Source: a bacterium UBP4_UBA6127
GTDB lineage: Bacteria; UBP4; UBA4092
Direction: 5' to 3'
Assembly (NCBI GenBank): GCA_002428325.1
Contig: DIVR01000021.1
Location: 120,947 to 171,476 of the forward strand
DNA length: 50,530 bases
Part shown: positions 18,103 through 29,400 of the stretch, piece by piece
Layout of the letters: every line of letters begins with the position of its first letter
Position numbering within the stretch: position 1 is the stretch's first letter
Position numbers and translations under genes: made by a program
Notes under the pieces: generated by a model
Told to the model about the DNA's origin: nothing
Database searches by the model: none
Seen by the model: the letters and a program-made list of their open reading frames with translations, nothing else

Positions 18103-18631
18103 ACTCCGCCATCAAATCATCCATGTCGTCGCCAACGCCCCAGCCCCAGTTGTGCCCCTCATTCTGCACATGCTTTAGTCGTTCTAAAAAGTCTGCCCGT
18201 TCGCTTGGATTCAATTTTTGGATAGCCATTAATGCCTGTTTGAACATACGGACTAATGCGTTGAAATACCCCTCCTCATCCATACCACAACAATCCAAGA
18301 GGTCAGCACAAGCTTCACAGTAGAACACTGACAAGTCGGCTAGACCCTCGGGTCTACCAATGGCTTTTTTGTAATCGGATATTGCCTTCCTGGCATTAGA
18401 TACTGAAATATCCTGGTTACGTATCATATCAGGATTGACCCAGCGGGAGATGGTTGCCTTATAAGGCGCCAACACATCATCACTCAGGGCAAATCGGGTA
18501 TGAAGAAAGATTTGATTATCCTTGCTGGCAGTATAGAGATCATGAATCAGCCCGATCAGCACGGTATGGTCAAGTACAGTAAGATGATGCCTAAGGTGGC
18601 TCCAAGAAGCTTTTTGGGTAGTTTTTCTCAT
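18083..18631 (-). CDS. Conserved hypothetical protein coupled to the TOTE-type helicase
   Basis: A 182-residue protein from the ATG at 18631 (AGGA 10 bases upstream; a TTG two codons earlier is possible). It is alpha-helical and charged with no membrane segment. The start is SWSHLRHHLTVLDHTVLIGL, then LHTRFALSDDVLAPYKATISRW, VSNARKAISDYKKAIGRPEG, and a C-terminal GWGVGDDMDDLMAEYGFVEE. I recall similar proteins as conserved hypotheticals in many bacteria, without a known role. Four cysteines lie in YCEACADLLDCCG, which could bind metal. Its stop lies inside the start of the helicase gene, so the pair is one unit. Confidence 0.75.
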   Translation of the reverse strand: MRKTTQKASWSHLRHHLTVLDHTVLIGLIHDLYTASKDNQIFLHTRFALSDDVLAPYKATISRWVNPDMIRNQDISVSNARKAISDYKKAIGRPEGLADLSVFYCEACADLLDCCGMDEEGYFNALVRMFKQALMAIQKLNPSERADFLERLKHVQNEGHNWGWGVGDDMDDLMAEYGFVEE

Positions 18632-18637
18632 TATCAA

Positions 18638-19155
18638 TAATCCTGTTTATAACACTTTCAACCAGTTTTATAATATTTGTAACATACAAAGGTATAATAT
18701 AGTTCTCTTATGGGTGTAATTGCAGTCACATAATATTGCCTTTGGGAATGCTTTACCTTGTTTTATATTCTATCTTTTAAAAAATTACAATAAACATATC
18801 AATAAAGTCAATTCTAGCCCAACTATCAACTATGATTTCGCCTCATATTATCAAAAAGACATCAATAGATGCAAACACAAAATAAAGCAAATTAATGCAA
18901 CTAATAATAAATATCATGACTCCGGTAGAATTAACTATTTCTGCTCTAAGTAAAAGGAAAGGAAATAATAATGAGGAAAACAGTTGGTATGATTTACCTC
19001 TTCTCTGCTGAAGCGATGAAGTACCCCACCGTAGTTTTAAGCTTTTGTTAGGAAAATATATATAAGATAACCGGATTGGTTTTACCCTCTGAAATAATTG
19101 TTATCAGTATTCTCTTAAGTCCAAAATGTAATTCACTATGAATCATCTCACTGTT
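18638..19155. other. AT-rich intergenic stretch, one doubtful small ORF
   Basis: This 518-base gap carries the likely promoter of the primase-helicase pair at its left end. The rest is AT-rich. An ATG at 18971 with AAGGAAAGG upstream opens a 26-codon frame (MRKTVGMIYLFSAEAMKYPT and on) ending at 19051; it may be a gene remnant or chance. I saw no RNA gene, repeat or terminator of good quality. Confidence 0.3.
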
Positions 19156-20199
19156 TCATGGTTTTGGAGCAACAGGAAAGATACACAGTTCATCTTCTTC
19201 CTTACAACCAAGTGTTCCTGCTGCATCCTCCCAGTTACGGGCAATCTTCAAGAATCCTTGGGATTCGATAAAACCAATCCACTCACCGCTGGAAACATCG
19301 CTATAGGTAGTCCCAAAAAAGACCGTAGCCGTTTTATCACCAAAGCTGACCTGGAATTTATCACCTTTTTTTATACCAAGCCGTTTCAGATCCGCAGCAA
19401 CAAATTCAGTATTGATATTCCCCCGTTGTTTCACCTTCGCAAAAGCCTTACCACTCTTAAACCTGGCGACAGATGCCGGAGGCCTGGTAGTGATGGTTCC
19501 ATCTTCATAGAAAGCAATCTTACCGGTATTCTTATAGGTAATAAGCGCTTTTAATGCCACCAGTTCTTCTTCTCCGTTGGTGATGCAGTGGCCATCACGT
19601 TTTATCAACCAGAAGGCCGGCCGCACTGTCGCATTTACTGCGTTATCAACATAAGACCGGGGCCCGGTTGTCTCGCTTTGGTTGGTAAGATAGAGGACCG
19701 GCATCTGGGGATTGAATTTATCGTTGGGACCCAATATTCCGATGGCTGCGCCAACCGCTACCGCACCATCATACTTGTCCCCATGGGTCTCAGCCATCTT
19801 TGTGATAATGATCCCCCCCATTGACCAACCGAAAAGAAATATCTGTTTTGGTTGTCCATAAGTCTTAATGACATAATCCCGCAGGTCATCAACATCTAAA
19901 ATAGCATCATCTACAATATAACCGTTCCGCCGATAACTGGTGGAGGCTATTATCCATCCTTCTTTAAGCAGTTGCCTGTAAGGTAATATCTCAGCATTGA
20001 AGTCTGCTGTAAGCGGGCTGTTTTCAATTCGCATTCCATGAACAAGGATAAGGACCTTCCCATTCCATTTCTCAGGCTCAGTAATCATGGTTTTCGAGGG
20101 TCCGAGTTCTGCTTGCATGATTTTGGTCTTCGCTTCTGTCCTTACAGAGGCAATACCTATCGTGAACATCAAGATTATTATCAAAATAGTTTTATTCAA
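19156..20199 (-). CDS. Secreted alpha/beta hydrolase fused to a SAM-hydroxide-adenosyltransferase-like C-terminal domain
   Basis: A 347-residue protein starting at TTG with AAGGAT 6 bases upstream. The first about 22 residues are a signal peptide (MNKTILIIILMFTIGIASV). The hydrolase follows: LILVHGMRIENS for the oxyanion loop, FLFGWSMGG for the nucleophile elbow, and a late DGHCITNGEEE with the likely catalytic His. From about residue 245 the sequence changes: IKKGDKFQVSFGDKT, TTYSDVSSGEWIGFI, ESQGFLKIARNWEDAAGTLG. That order matches the C-terminal beta domain of S-adenosylmethionine hydroxide adenosyltransferases (DUF62). The catalytic N-terminal part of those enzymes is absent, so it probably serves as a binding domain. 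The enzyme's substrate is unknown. It sits between the defence-like pair and ndvB. Confidence 0.7.
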   Translation of the reverse strand: MNKTILIIILMFTIGIASVRTEAKTKIMQAELGPSKTMITEPEKWNGKVLILVHGMRIENSPLTADFNAEILPYRQLLKEGWIIASTSYRRNGYIVDDAILDVDDLRDYVIKTYGQPKQIFLFGWSMGGIIITKMAETHGDKYDGAVAVGAAIGILGPNDKFNPQMPVLYLTNQSETTGPRSYVDNAVNATVRPAFWLIKRDGHCITNGEEELVALKALITYKNTGKIAFYEDGTITTRPPASVARFKSGKAFAKVKQRGNINTEFVAADLKRLGIKKGDKFQVSFGDKTATVFFGTTYSDVSSGEWIGFIESQGFLKIARNWEDAAGTLGCKEEDELCIFPVAPKP

Positions 20200-20405
20200 T
20201 CTATTATCCTTTCACAAGGAGGCTTGATTACTAGTCCCTAATAACAATTCATTTGGAACTGTCAGCATACTCTAAATTCATTACGATGCCAACCAAGGGC
20301 TTGCGGATACCTCCGAAAAGGTCTCTCTTCGGAGACAGGAAGAAAAGTGAATTTGAGGTAGATTTCCCTGGGGTACCAAAACAGTAGGGGCAACGATACC
20401 ATACA

Positions 20406-23400
20406 TCACCGGCCCATGCGGACGAGAACACGGTGTTTGATCAACTCTCGGGCTAATGGAATCACACCATCCTTGATACGCTGGCCATCGAGTTCCACCC
20501 ATACCACTCCCTGCTCACAATGGTCCGGGTTTTCGACCTGAATCTCGTAAAGCGCCTCACCATGGCGATAACTCATCTGGAAGCCATCCCACCAACCGGG
20601 AATGACCGGGGCGATTTGCATCGTTTCAGCGCGTACTTTGAGACCCAGGATTTCCTCTACCCAGGCGCGATACATCCACGCGGCCGAACCGGTGTACCAT
20701 GACCAGCCACCCTGTCCGGTCCGTTCAGGCAACCGATAGACATCTGCCGCAACCACATAAGGTTCGACCCCATAGCGCCAGACCGATTCCGGTTCACGGG
20801 CATGTTCGACAGGGTTAAGCATACGCAAGATCCCGGCTGCGCGTGTGCCATCACCCCGCCGTGCCATCGCCATCGCTAGCCAGATCGCAGCATGGGTATA
20901 TTGACCGCCGTTTTCGCGGATGCCCGGCGGGTAGCCCTTGATGTAACCGGGCGAAGGCTCCGAACAATCAAAAGGCGGGTCTAAGAGCTGTACCAATTTT
21001 TCGTCCTCACGCACAAGAAGCCGCCAGGCCGAATCCAGTGCCAGTGCGGTACGCTCCGAATCAGCGCCACCGCATAGCTGCGCCCAAGATTGCGGCAGAG
21101 AATCGATTTTTGCTTCGGCATTTGCAGCAGAACCCAGCGGTGACCCATCATCAAAGGTCCCGCGCAGATACCACTCCCCGTCCCAGGCAAACCGTTCAAC
21201 ACGCTCAATCAGCAATGTCCGATTATGTTGGCAGGTTTCGCCGAATTCCGATTGGCCTATCAGGTTGGCCATCTCGGACATACCTGTCAGTACATCCGCC
21301 ATGAACCATGCCAACCAAACACTCTCGCCTCTGCCTTCAGCGCCAACAAGGTTCATCCCATCATTCCAGTCCCCAGTCCCTATGAGCGGCAGACCATGTT
21401 CGCCGAAACGCTGGGCATGCTTGAGTGCCCTCTGGCAGTGTTCGAAGAGGGTGGAACATTCAAGCGAAACGACCGGCTGCTGGAAACTCTCCTGTTCATC
21501 CGTTCCCAGACGCGGCGCATCGAGAAACGGGACTAGCTCATGCAAAATCGTCATGTCGCCTGTAATCCGCACATATTGAGCAGCAACAAATGGAAGCCAC
21601 AAGAGGTCATCCGAAATACGCGAGCGGATGCCCGCGCCGCCGGGTGGATGCCACCAATGTTGCACGTCTCCCTCTTTGAACTGATGGCCGGCTGCCCGCA
21701 GAATATGTTCACGCGCTAATGCGGGAGCAGCATAGAGCAGAGCCATCACATCCTGTAGTTGATCACGGAATCCGAATGCCCCGCCGGATTGATAGAACCC
21801 GGAGCGCCCCCACATCCGGCACGCAAGATTTTGGTAAAGCATCCAACGATTGATGATGAGGTCGGTGGCAAGCTCGGGGGTGTGAACCTGAACGGTGCTA
21901 AGCTGTCTATCCCACCAGGCTTGGGTTTGTCGGAGTGCATCCTCTACTGCCTGATTTTCGCGGTACTCCAACGCCAGGGCGCGAGCCTGTTCCAGCGAGG
22001 GAGCCTGACCAAGCATACAGGTGATTTGGGTGCGTTCGCCGGGTGCCAGTTTAAGGCTGACCTGCAATGCGGCACACGGATCAAGTCCGGCGCCGGTCCG
22101 GCCCGAAAGCTTGGTTCTCGTCATCCCCACAGGATTACTCATCGAACGGTTCCGTCCCATGAAAACGGTGCGGTCGGCAGTGAAAGACTCCGTAGGAAGA
22201 CTCAACGCCGCAAAGGCTACCATATCCGCATAATCAGGATGATAACGATTGAGAGCCAACATCGCTTGCGCTTCGTCGTCCCAGGCAGTTGTAACATGCA
22301 TCTGCGAGGATTCACGCGCTTCGCCCAACGTCCATTCCACATAGTAGGTCAGCGTCAGCCTGCGAGTCCGTCCAGAGTCGTTATGCAGGAAAAGCCGCTG
22401 TAGTTTGATTGGCTTCCCTCCCTCATCATCCATGGGGACGAAAACAATCAGTTCCTGATTAATACCGTGGCTGTTATGCTCAAAGACCGTATAGCCAGCA
22501 CCGTGCCGTGCACGATAAGCGGTTTCTTCTCGAATGGGCGAAGCAGTGGGCGTCCAGTATCGCCCGCTATCCTCATCACGCAGATAGATCGCTTCAGAGG
22601 GTGTGTCCAGCACGGGGTCGTTTGACCACTGCGTCAAGCGGTTTCGCTGACTGTTGCCCTGCCAGGTGAACCCTGCTCCGGTTTCGCTGACAAGCGTCCC
22701 GAAGGAAGGGTTAGCAATGACATTGACCCAGGGGGCGGGAGTGTGGATCCCCGGCCCGAGATATATTGCATATTCATGGCCATCCTGGGTGAAACCACCC
22801 AAACTGTTAAAGAAATGAAGTTCCATAAACGGCAATGCTGCCGAAGGATCATGGGGATTGTATTTTCGGGCCACAGGTTCGGGCAGGGCAGGTGGCTCCA
22901 TCGCCGTGCCCAATTGCTGGAGTAATGCTCCACGTGCAGCCACCAGTACCACGCTGGCCACAGCGTGCAGCAACGTCAGATCTTCCTCCGGGATCAGTTC
23001 CACATTGCACAAATAAATCCCGCCGGGTCGATCAATCCTCGCACCGGACCCATGGGATTGAATCAGGTGCTCTAGTTCTTCACGTAACGGCTGCGTATAG
23101 CCGACAGTCTCCTCGTTGAGGATTACTAAATCGGCCATGAACCCGTGCATACGCCAGTAGGTGTGTGCCTGAAGTAATTGCCGGATCAAACCCAGATCCC
23201 GCGCCTCGCCGATGGAAACCAAAGCAATGGGCAAGTCGCCCGAGATAGCGTAAGCCCACAAACCGGCCTGTCCCCTGCGGTTTTCGGCAAGCCGTTTTGC
23301 ACTCGGACGCAGGAGTGCATTGGGGTAAAGCAAATGGCTTGCAAGCTGTTGGAAACGGCGCGCATCGTCAGACTGGATACGCAACAGTCGCAATTCCAAT

Positions 23401-26400
23401 TGCGCCGACTCCCAAGCGAAATCCATCGCATGGTCGATGGAGCGTGAATTGCCATACTTATCCATCAGGTCGATGACTTGTTTTCGCGAAGACCCTACTG
23501 CCATTACCATCGAAACCTGAACCCGCTGGCCGGGAACAAGAGTCAACTTTTGGCATAGGCTGAGGATTGGATCCAGTACAAACCCCTGCCCGCCATTGGG
23601 TGTTTCTAGAGCTCCCATCGGGTTGGCAAGCGTTCGGCCTCGGCCAATAAAACGGCGACGATCAGTCTCAAAGAGTAAAATTTCATCCTGAGTTTCACTG
23701 ATAGTTTGCTCCATTGTCAGCCGGTGTGCAATAAAGACAGGCGGCTCGGTGGCACTACGGGGGCGGCGCCAGGCCAGAAGCGCCCGCTCCTCAAGCAAGG
23801 CCTCGGTTTGGATAAACAGCTTATTGAACGCAGGATGCTGTAAATCAGCCCTGTGCGGAGCCAACGCCAATTCGATATAACTGGTCAGCATCAACTGCCG
23901 GGTGCGATCGGACTGGTTGATCAGAGTCAGCCGCCGGATTTCCACATCGTCATCCGGGACTACGATGACTTCGGTTTCGCTCTTGATGCCATTATCGGAT
24001 CGCCGGAACTCGGCACGGTCCAACGAGAAATTAACACTGTAATGCTCGACCTTTCCGTCGACTGGATGATAACTGTTGCTCCACAAGTGGTTCGAATCGG
24101 TATCATGGATATAGCAGAAGGTTCCCCAGTCGTCGCGGGTGGAATCCGGTCTCCATCGCGTTATCTCAATCTCGCCCCAGCGGCTGTAACCGCCGCCGGC
24201 GCTCGTCAGCATGAGGCCATAATGGCCGTTGCTGAGCAGTTGGGTCTTGGGCGTGGCAGTATGGGGTGTGTCGAACTGGCTTACCGAAGGCGCCGCTTCA
24301 CCAATGGCCGCTACTGAAGCAATGCGCTCGTGCGTGGTGATGTGATGAAGCGGTGGCAGGCTCGGGATACGCTCGTGCAATAAGGGCTCGAAAGTGCGTA
24401 CTCGAGGGTCAGCATAGAAATGATGCAGCAGGCGGTTCTCCTGCAGGAAATTGGTCAGTGCCAGAAAAGTCATCCCCTGATGGTGAGCCATGTAGGCATG
24501 TACGATTACCCCGCGTCTGCCCTCTCGGCGCGGCTGACGGCTGAAGTCGAGGGCTTCGTAATAGCCGTAGCTGCTCAACAGATGCAAACCGTCCATTCGT
24601 TTCAGGTTTTGCATGGCTTCCTGCGGTACGATGCTTAATGCCAGGAAGGTAGCATAGGGAGCGACTACATACTTTTCTGAGCCTCCGCGTTTGAGTCCGA
24701 GTTGCGGAACGCCAAAGGCATAGTATTGATAGGTTTTATTCAGGTCCAGATCACCAAAGGCACACTCTGAGATACCCCACGGCAGATGGTGTTTACGCCC
24801 ATAGGCGATTTGAATCGCCACAGCTTCACGAGTGGATTTATCCAGCAGCGAGTTGCCAAACGAGCGCTGAAAGAGCAGAGGCATCAGGTATTCAAACATC
24901 GTCCCAGTCCAACTAAGAAGTACCCGGCGCCTCCCTATGTCGCCGTAGGGGCGGCCGAGGGCAAACCAATGCTCAGCAGGAATATCCCCTCGGGCGATGG
25001 CGACAAAGCTGCCAAGACGTGCTTCACTCGCCAACAAATCATAGTAGGCATGGTCCAGACGCCCCTCTGAAACATTAAACCCTATTGAAAACAGACGCCG
25101 CTCGGCGTTATACAGGAAGCGCATGTCAATCGACTCGGAAAGCTCACGGCAAGCGAGGGATAGTTGTTCAATAAGGGCCCGCGTTTCGCCAGCATACCAT
25201 TTCGCTTGTTCAAAGGCTGTCTTTACACGCTCCAGCCAGTCCTGAAAGTCGCGATCATCTTGGGGCACCTGTTCCCGTATAGATTGGAGAAGCAAGATAC
25301 AGGAGGTGTCTCCGTCCGTCAGTTCTTTCAACGAGGGAGAATCCTGCAGGATTTGACGAAACATCGGCAAGGCCTCAGGAGCCAACCCGGCAATCTCATC
25401 CTCCGTCTTCTCCGCAAGAATTCCGGCCCAAGAGAAATATCGGTCACCCATGTTCAACCAATCAATCAGTTGATTCTCAATTTGTCCAACCCAATAGGCC
25501 GTCTCCTTTTGATCCACAGCGGTCCCGTCGTCCTCTCTGGTCAGATCCCGTACACGCGGTTCTGTTCGCTGCATTAGACGCAAGGCATCCGGAAAGCGGT
25601 CAGGCGGGGATGCCCACTCACGCCGTAACTCATCCAATGTCCCTATGTCGAAATTGATTTTCTTTTCTTTGCGAATGGCGTCGCATAAAACATCCGCCGT
25701 GTCATACAATCCCGCAAAAGCCTTCGCACCTATCAACGGCGCATTAACGAGTCGCTCTAACCCCTGCTCCAGGACCCACAAGGAACCCAATAGATTACCG
25801 CTATCCACGGTGGAAATGTAACGCGGGTTGAGCGGCTTCAAGGTTTCGATATTGTACCAATTCAATAAATGGCCTTCGTTGCGCTCCAGTTTCGCAATCA
25901 TATCCATCGACTTCGTCAGTTTTTGCACAACGCCATCCACAGTTAAATATCCGAAATCGCAAGAGCTCAACACGCTGACCAGATAAAGCCCGATATTGGT
26001 TGGGCTGGTACGCATGGCCAATTTATTCTGGTGGGATATCTGATAATTGTCGGGCGGTAACCAGGAAGTTTCTTCAGTTACCAAGTCCGAGAAATAGCGC
26101 CAGGTTCGCCGTGCTACATTCCGCAAAAATTGCCGGTCTGATTCGGGGAGTAGGGACAGCGGCTGCACGGCCGGCGGCCGGCAAATAAGCCGCCAAGCAA
26201 TTGCTACCGACACAAACCAGAGGCTCAGCCAGGGGGCAGCCAGAACGAGGTTTTCTGGCCGCCAGCTCACCACCGACCACCCGGACAAAATGCTAAACAG
26301 GCTCGCCAGACTCATTGAAAGCAGGAACATGGGAGCTTTGGCACTGGCCTTGCCATACATTGCCTGAGCCGAAGTCCACTCCAACAGATTCCGGTGTGAG

Positions 26401-29400
26401 ATGTTTCTGCGATAAAGCACGCGCACAATAGCATCCAGCGTCAGCCAGGCTTGATAGGGAAGCATCGCCGCTTCGGTCAGAACACGCAACAAATCATGAA
26501 CGATTCTGCCAGGAGAGATTCCCTTAAGATTTTGTCCTTTAGCCGCCCAGGTGAGGGGTTGAGTCAGCGAGTAAAAAAACAGTTGAGCCCCAACCAGAAC
26601 AGTGGCAACCCACCCGGCCTGGACAGAAACGAGCCAACAAAATAGCAATAACGCCAGACTGGTTGCCGGCACAAGACTGCGCCGCAGATTATCGAACACT
26701 TTCCAGCGATCGAACAGGGAAAGAGGGTTGGGGCCTCGCCCACCATCCGCCAGAGGGACACGCGGAAAAATCCAATCAGCAATCTGCCAATCGCCCCGGA
26801 TCCAACGGTGTTGCCGATTGAAATAGCTCAGGTAATCCTGTGGGACTTCGTCATACAACTCGATATCGCTGGCCAGGCCCACCCGGACATGAGCACCTTC
26901 AATCAAATCATGACTGAGCAACCAGGCTTCGGGGAAACGGCCGGAAAGTACCCGGCTGAAGGCGCGCACATCGTAAATGCCCTTCCCCTGATATGAGGCC
27001 TCACCGGTAAGATCCTGATAGGCATCGGAAACCGCATTTGAATAAGGATCGATTCCAGCTGAGCCCGAAAAAAGCCGACTGAATGGCGAGCCGCTGGCAC
27101 TCGGTAAAGAAGGACCAACACGTGGTTGGATAATAGTATAAGAACCGGGCAGAACCTTCCCCCTGCGATCAAAACGGGGCTGGTTGAGCGGGTGTGCCAA
27201 CGTTTCGATCATCCGACGGGCAGTTTCATGAGGTAATTGCGTATCGCTATCGAGCGTAATGACAAATCTAACGCCGGTAAGCCGCTCCGCATCGCCCACG
27301 AGAACCAGAGGCCCGGCTTCGCGGGGCCGCACACCGGTAATCAGTTCATTAAGTTCCTCAAGCTTCCCACGTTTGCGTTCCCAGCCGATATATTTCTGCT
27401 CGGATTCGCTCCATTTCCGTTCGCGATGCAGCAGGAAGAAACGCTCTTCACCATAGCGCCGATTCAGGGTTTTGATACACTCAATAGCGGATTGCAGCAA
27501 ATCAGCGTCTGTCTCGTCCGTCTGTTGTGGAGCATCTTTGTAATCCGAATACAAACAAAAGAACAGGTTAGACTCTTTATTGGCGAGATAACGAATTTCC
27601 AGCTTTTCTGCTTCGGCCTGAATTGTTGGCCGGTCAATCAACATCATCGGCACGGCAACAAGCGTCCGGTAGGCATCAGGAATCCCCGAAACCCGGAAAT
27701 TCATCTTCGGCAGAATGCGCGGCGGAAACAGTCCTGTCACCAGATAATTCATAACTTCCAGCGCCAACTGGCTTGCAGGCGCGAACATAAGCAGGGCGAT
27801 CGATATTTGAACCCACATCGCCTGGCCCCAAAGGCAAAGCCATAGCGTCAGGCCCATGAACAGGGCGGTAAAGAAAGTAAGTCCCAGCAAATAGATCGCT
27901 GTATGATGGCGATAAGCCCAATGTAAAGCCCGGAAACGCCAGGATTCACGGCAACCAATACGCTGAGCCAGCACACCTCTTTTCTCACCGATAAGATAAA
28001 GCCCAACATGGCTGATGCATGCGTAATCCTCCGGTTTATCCTCCGCCTCGCTCGTTGCTTCGGCAGCCAGTTCGATGGCGTGCTGAGCAATTGCTTCCTC
28101 CGTCAGACCTGACCCGCGACGCAGTTCCTCAATAGCAAGGCGGTAACGGTTGCGTGTGGTGAAATCCATCCGGGAATAGATTGCAGCAGGATCCTGCCGC
28201 AGGATTTCCTCCACGCAACTCAGCTGTTCGAAACATTCTTTCCAATCGAGCAGCGCCAGTTGACGCAGGCTGGTGATGGCATTGCCGATGGTAATCAAAT
28301 TATTTGTCTGGCGGTTTTTCTCCCAGACAATCAGATCTTTCATGGATTTGTGGAACTCGCGTTCCAGCCAGTTCTGTACCGGGGCCAGCACCGCCGCTTC
28401 GTCGTAGAGAAAATCGAACAACTGTGCGGCGAAATAAGGGCTGGGATCGGGTTGTGATTCGATCAGTTCCGCCATCAGTGAGAATAGGCGATTGGGTTCC
28501 CGTCGGTTAGCGGCAATGAGGCGGTTCGCCCAGAATTCCGCAATCTCACGCTCACGTAATTCACCCAAAGTCTGGCCGGCAATTTTTTGTATTCCCTCGA
28601 TCAGGACCAGACGCAGCATCTGGGGTACCGCCCAAATTTCCCCAATCGTTAAGGGTGCAACGGTCTGATACCCCTTGATGAACGCCTCGATATTTCCCTG
28701 CTCCATGTGCAGCCCGGCATGTGAGGCCAGATCCCGCGCCAGATAATAAATGCGGGGTATATCTGGTTCCTTCGCAAGCGCCGGGAGCTGCCGGTAAAAC
28801 CGCCATGGCAGATTCAACAAAATGTCGTGAGTATTGATTTCCAGAATATATTCGTTATCAAGCAGCCACTCGGCGACAGACGATACGCTCTTCTCAAGAC
28901 GGCTCGCTTCAGCGATATCCCGGCAAACCTGATGAACCCACTGGCTGCCCCGTTCGAGACGCTTGAGTAGTTCTTTATCTTTGAGTGGTATTGAGGTTAC
29001 GGCCTGCTCTGTGGCCAGGCGCTGAGCATGTTCCAGGATCTGTGCTGGGGTGAGTAGTTTTCCAATCTCCCAGCCGACCGAGGAGGGTCTTTTATGGCTG
29101 GGTCGCAGGATGAAAACCGGGGGCGGGTTCTTGCTGCTTGCCAGCAGGATATCCATCGGCGTCTGCAATGCCCCGGCCGGCGCTTGAAGAATTAAGACAG
29201 TCTCCCCGGCCATGAGCCAGCGAGCATGATCCGCAAGCAAACGGCGTTCCACTCCGAATCGTGACCGCCGTATCCATCCTACACTGAGCAATACCCCGAA
29301 AATCCCCCCTGCTAGAAACTGAATGCCGAGCGTAATAAAGTCGGCAGGGATAAACTTCTGAGCTTGAAAGACTATGGGCGCCGTTACGGCGAAAATACCG

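Noticed and set aside
18720..18953. 77-codon plus-strand ORF in AT-rich DNA
   Set aside because: Asn-, Lys- and Tyr-rich composition as expected from random AT-rich sequence, without a ribosome site.
20311..20337. Stem CTCCGAA/TTCGGAG after ndvB
   Set aside because: It could be a terminator, but there is no T-run on either strand and a competing GTCTC/GAGAC pairing. Not called.
21759..22403. 214-residue open frame on the plus strand
   Set aside because: It lies opposite ndvB, whose GC-rich codons keep the other strand open. The peptide is rich in Arg, His and Pro and has no family pattern or ribosome site.
27237..27845. 202-residue open frame on the plus strand
   Set aside because: Also opposite ndvB, in the GT84 region. 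It is an antisense shadow of a well-supported gene.
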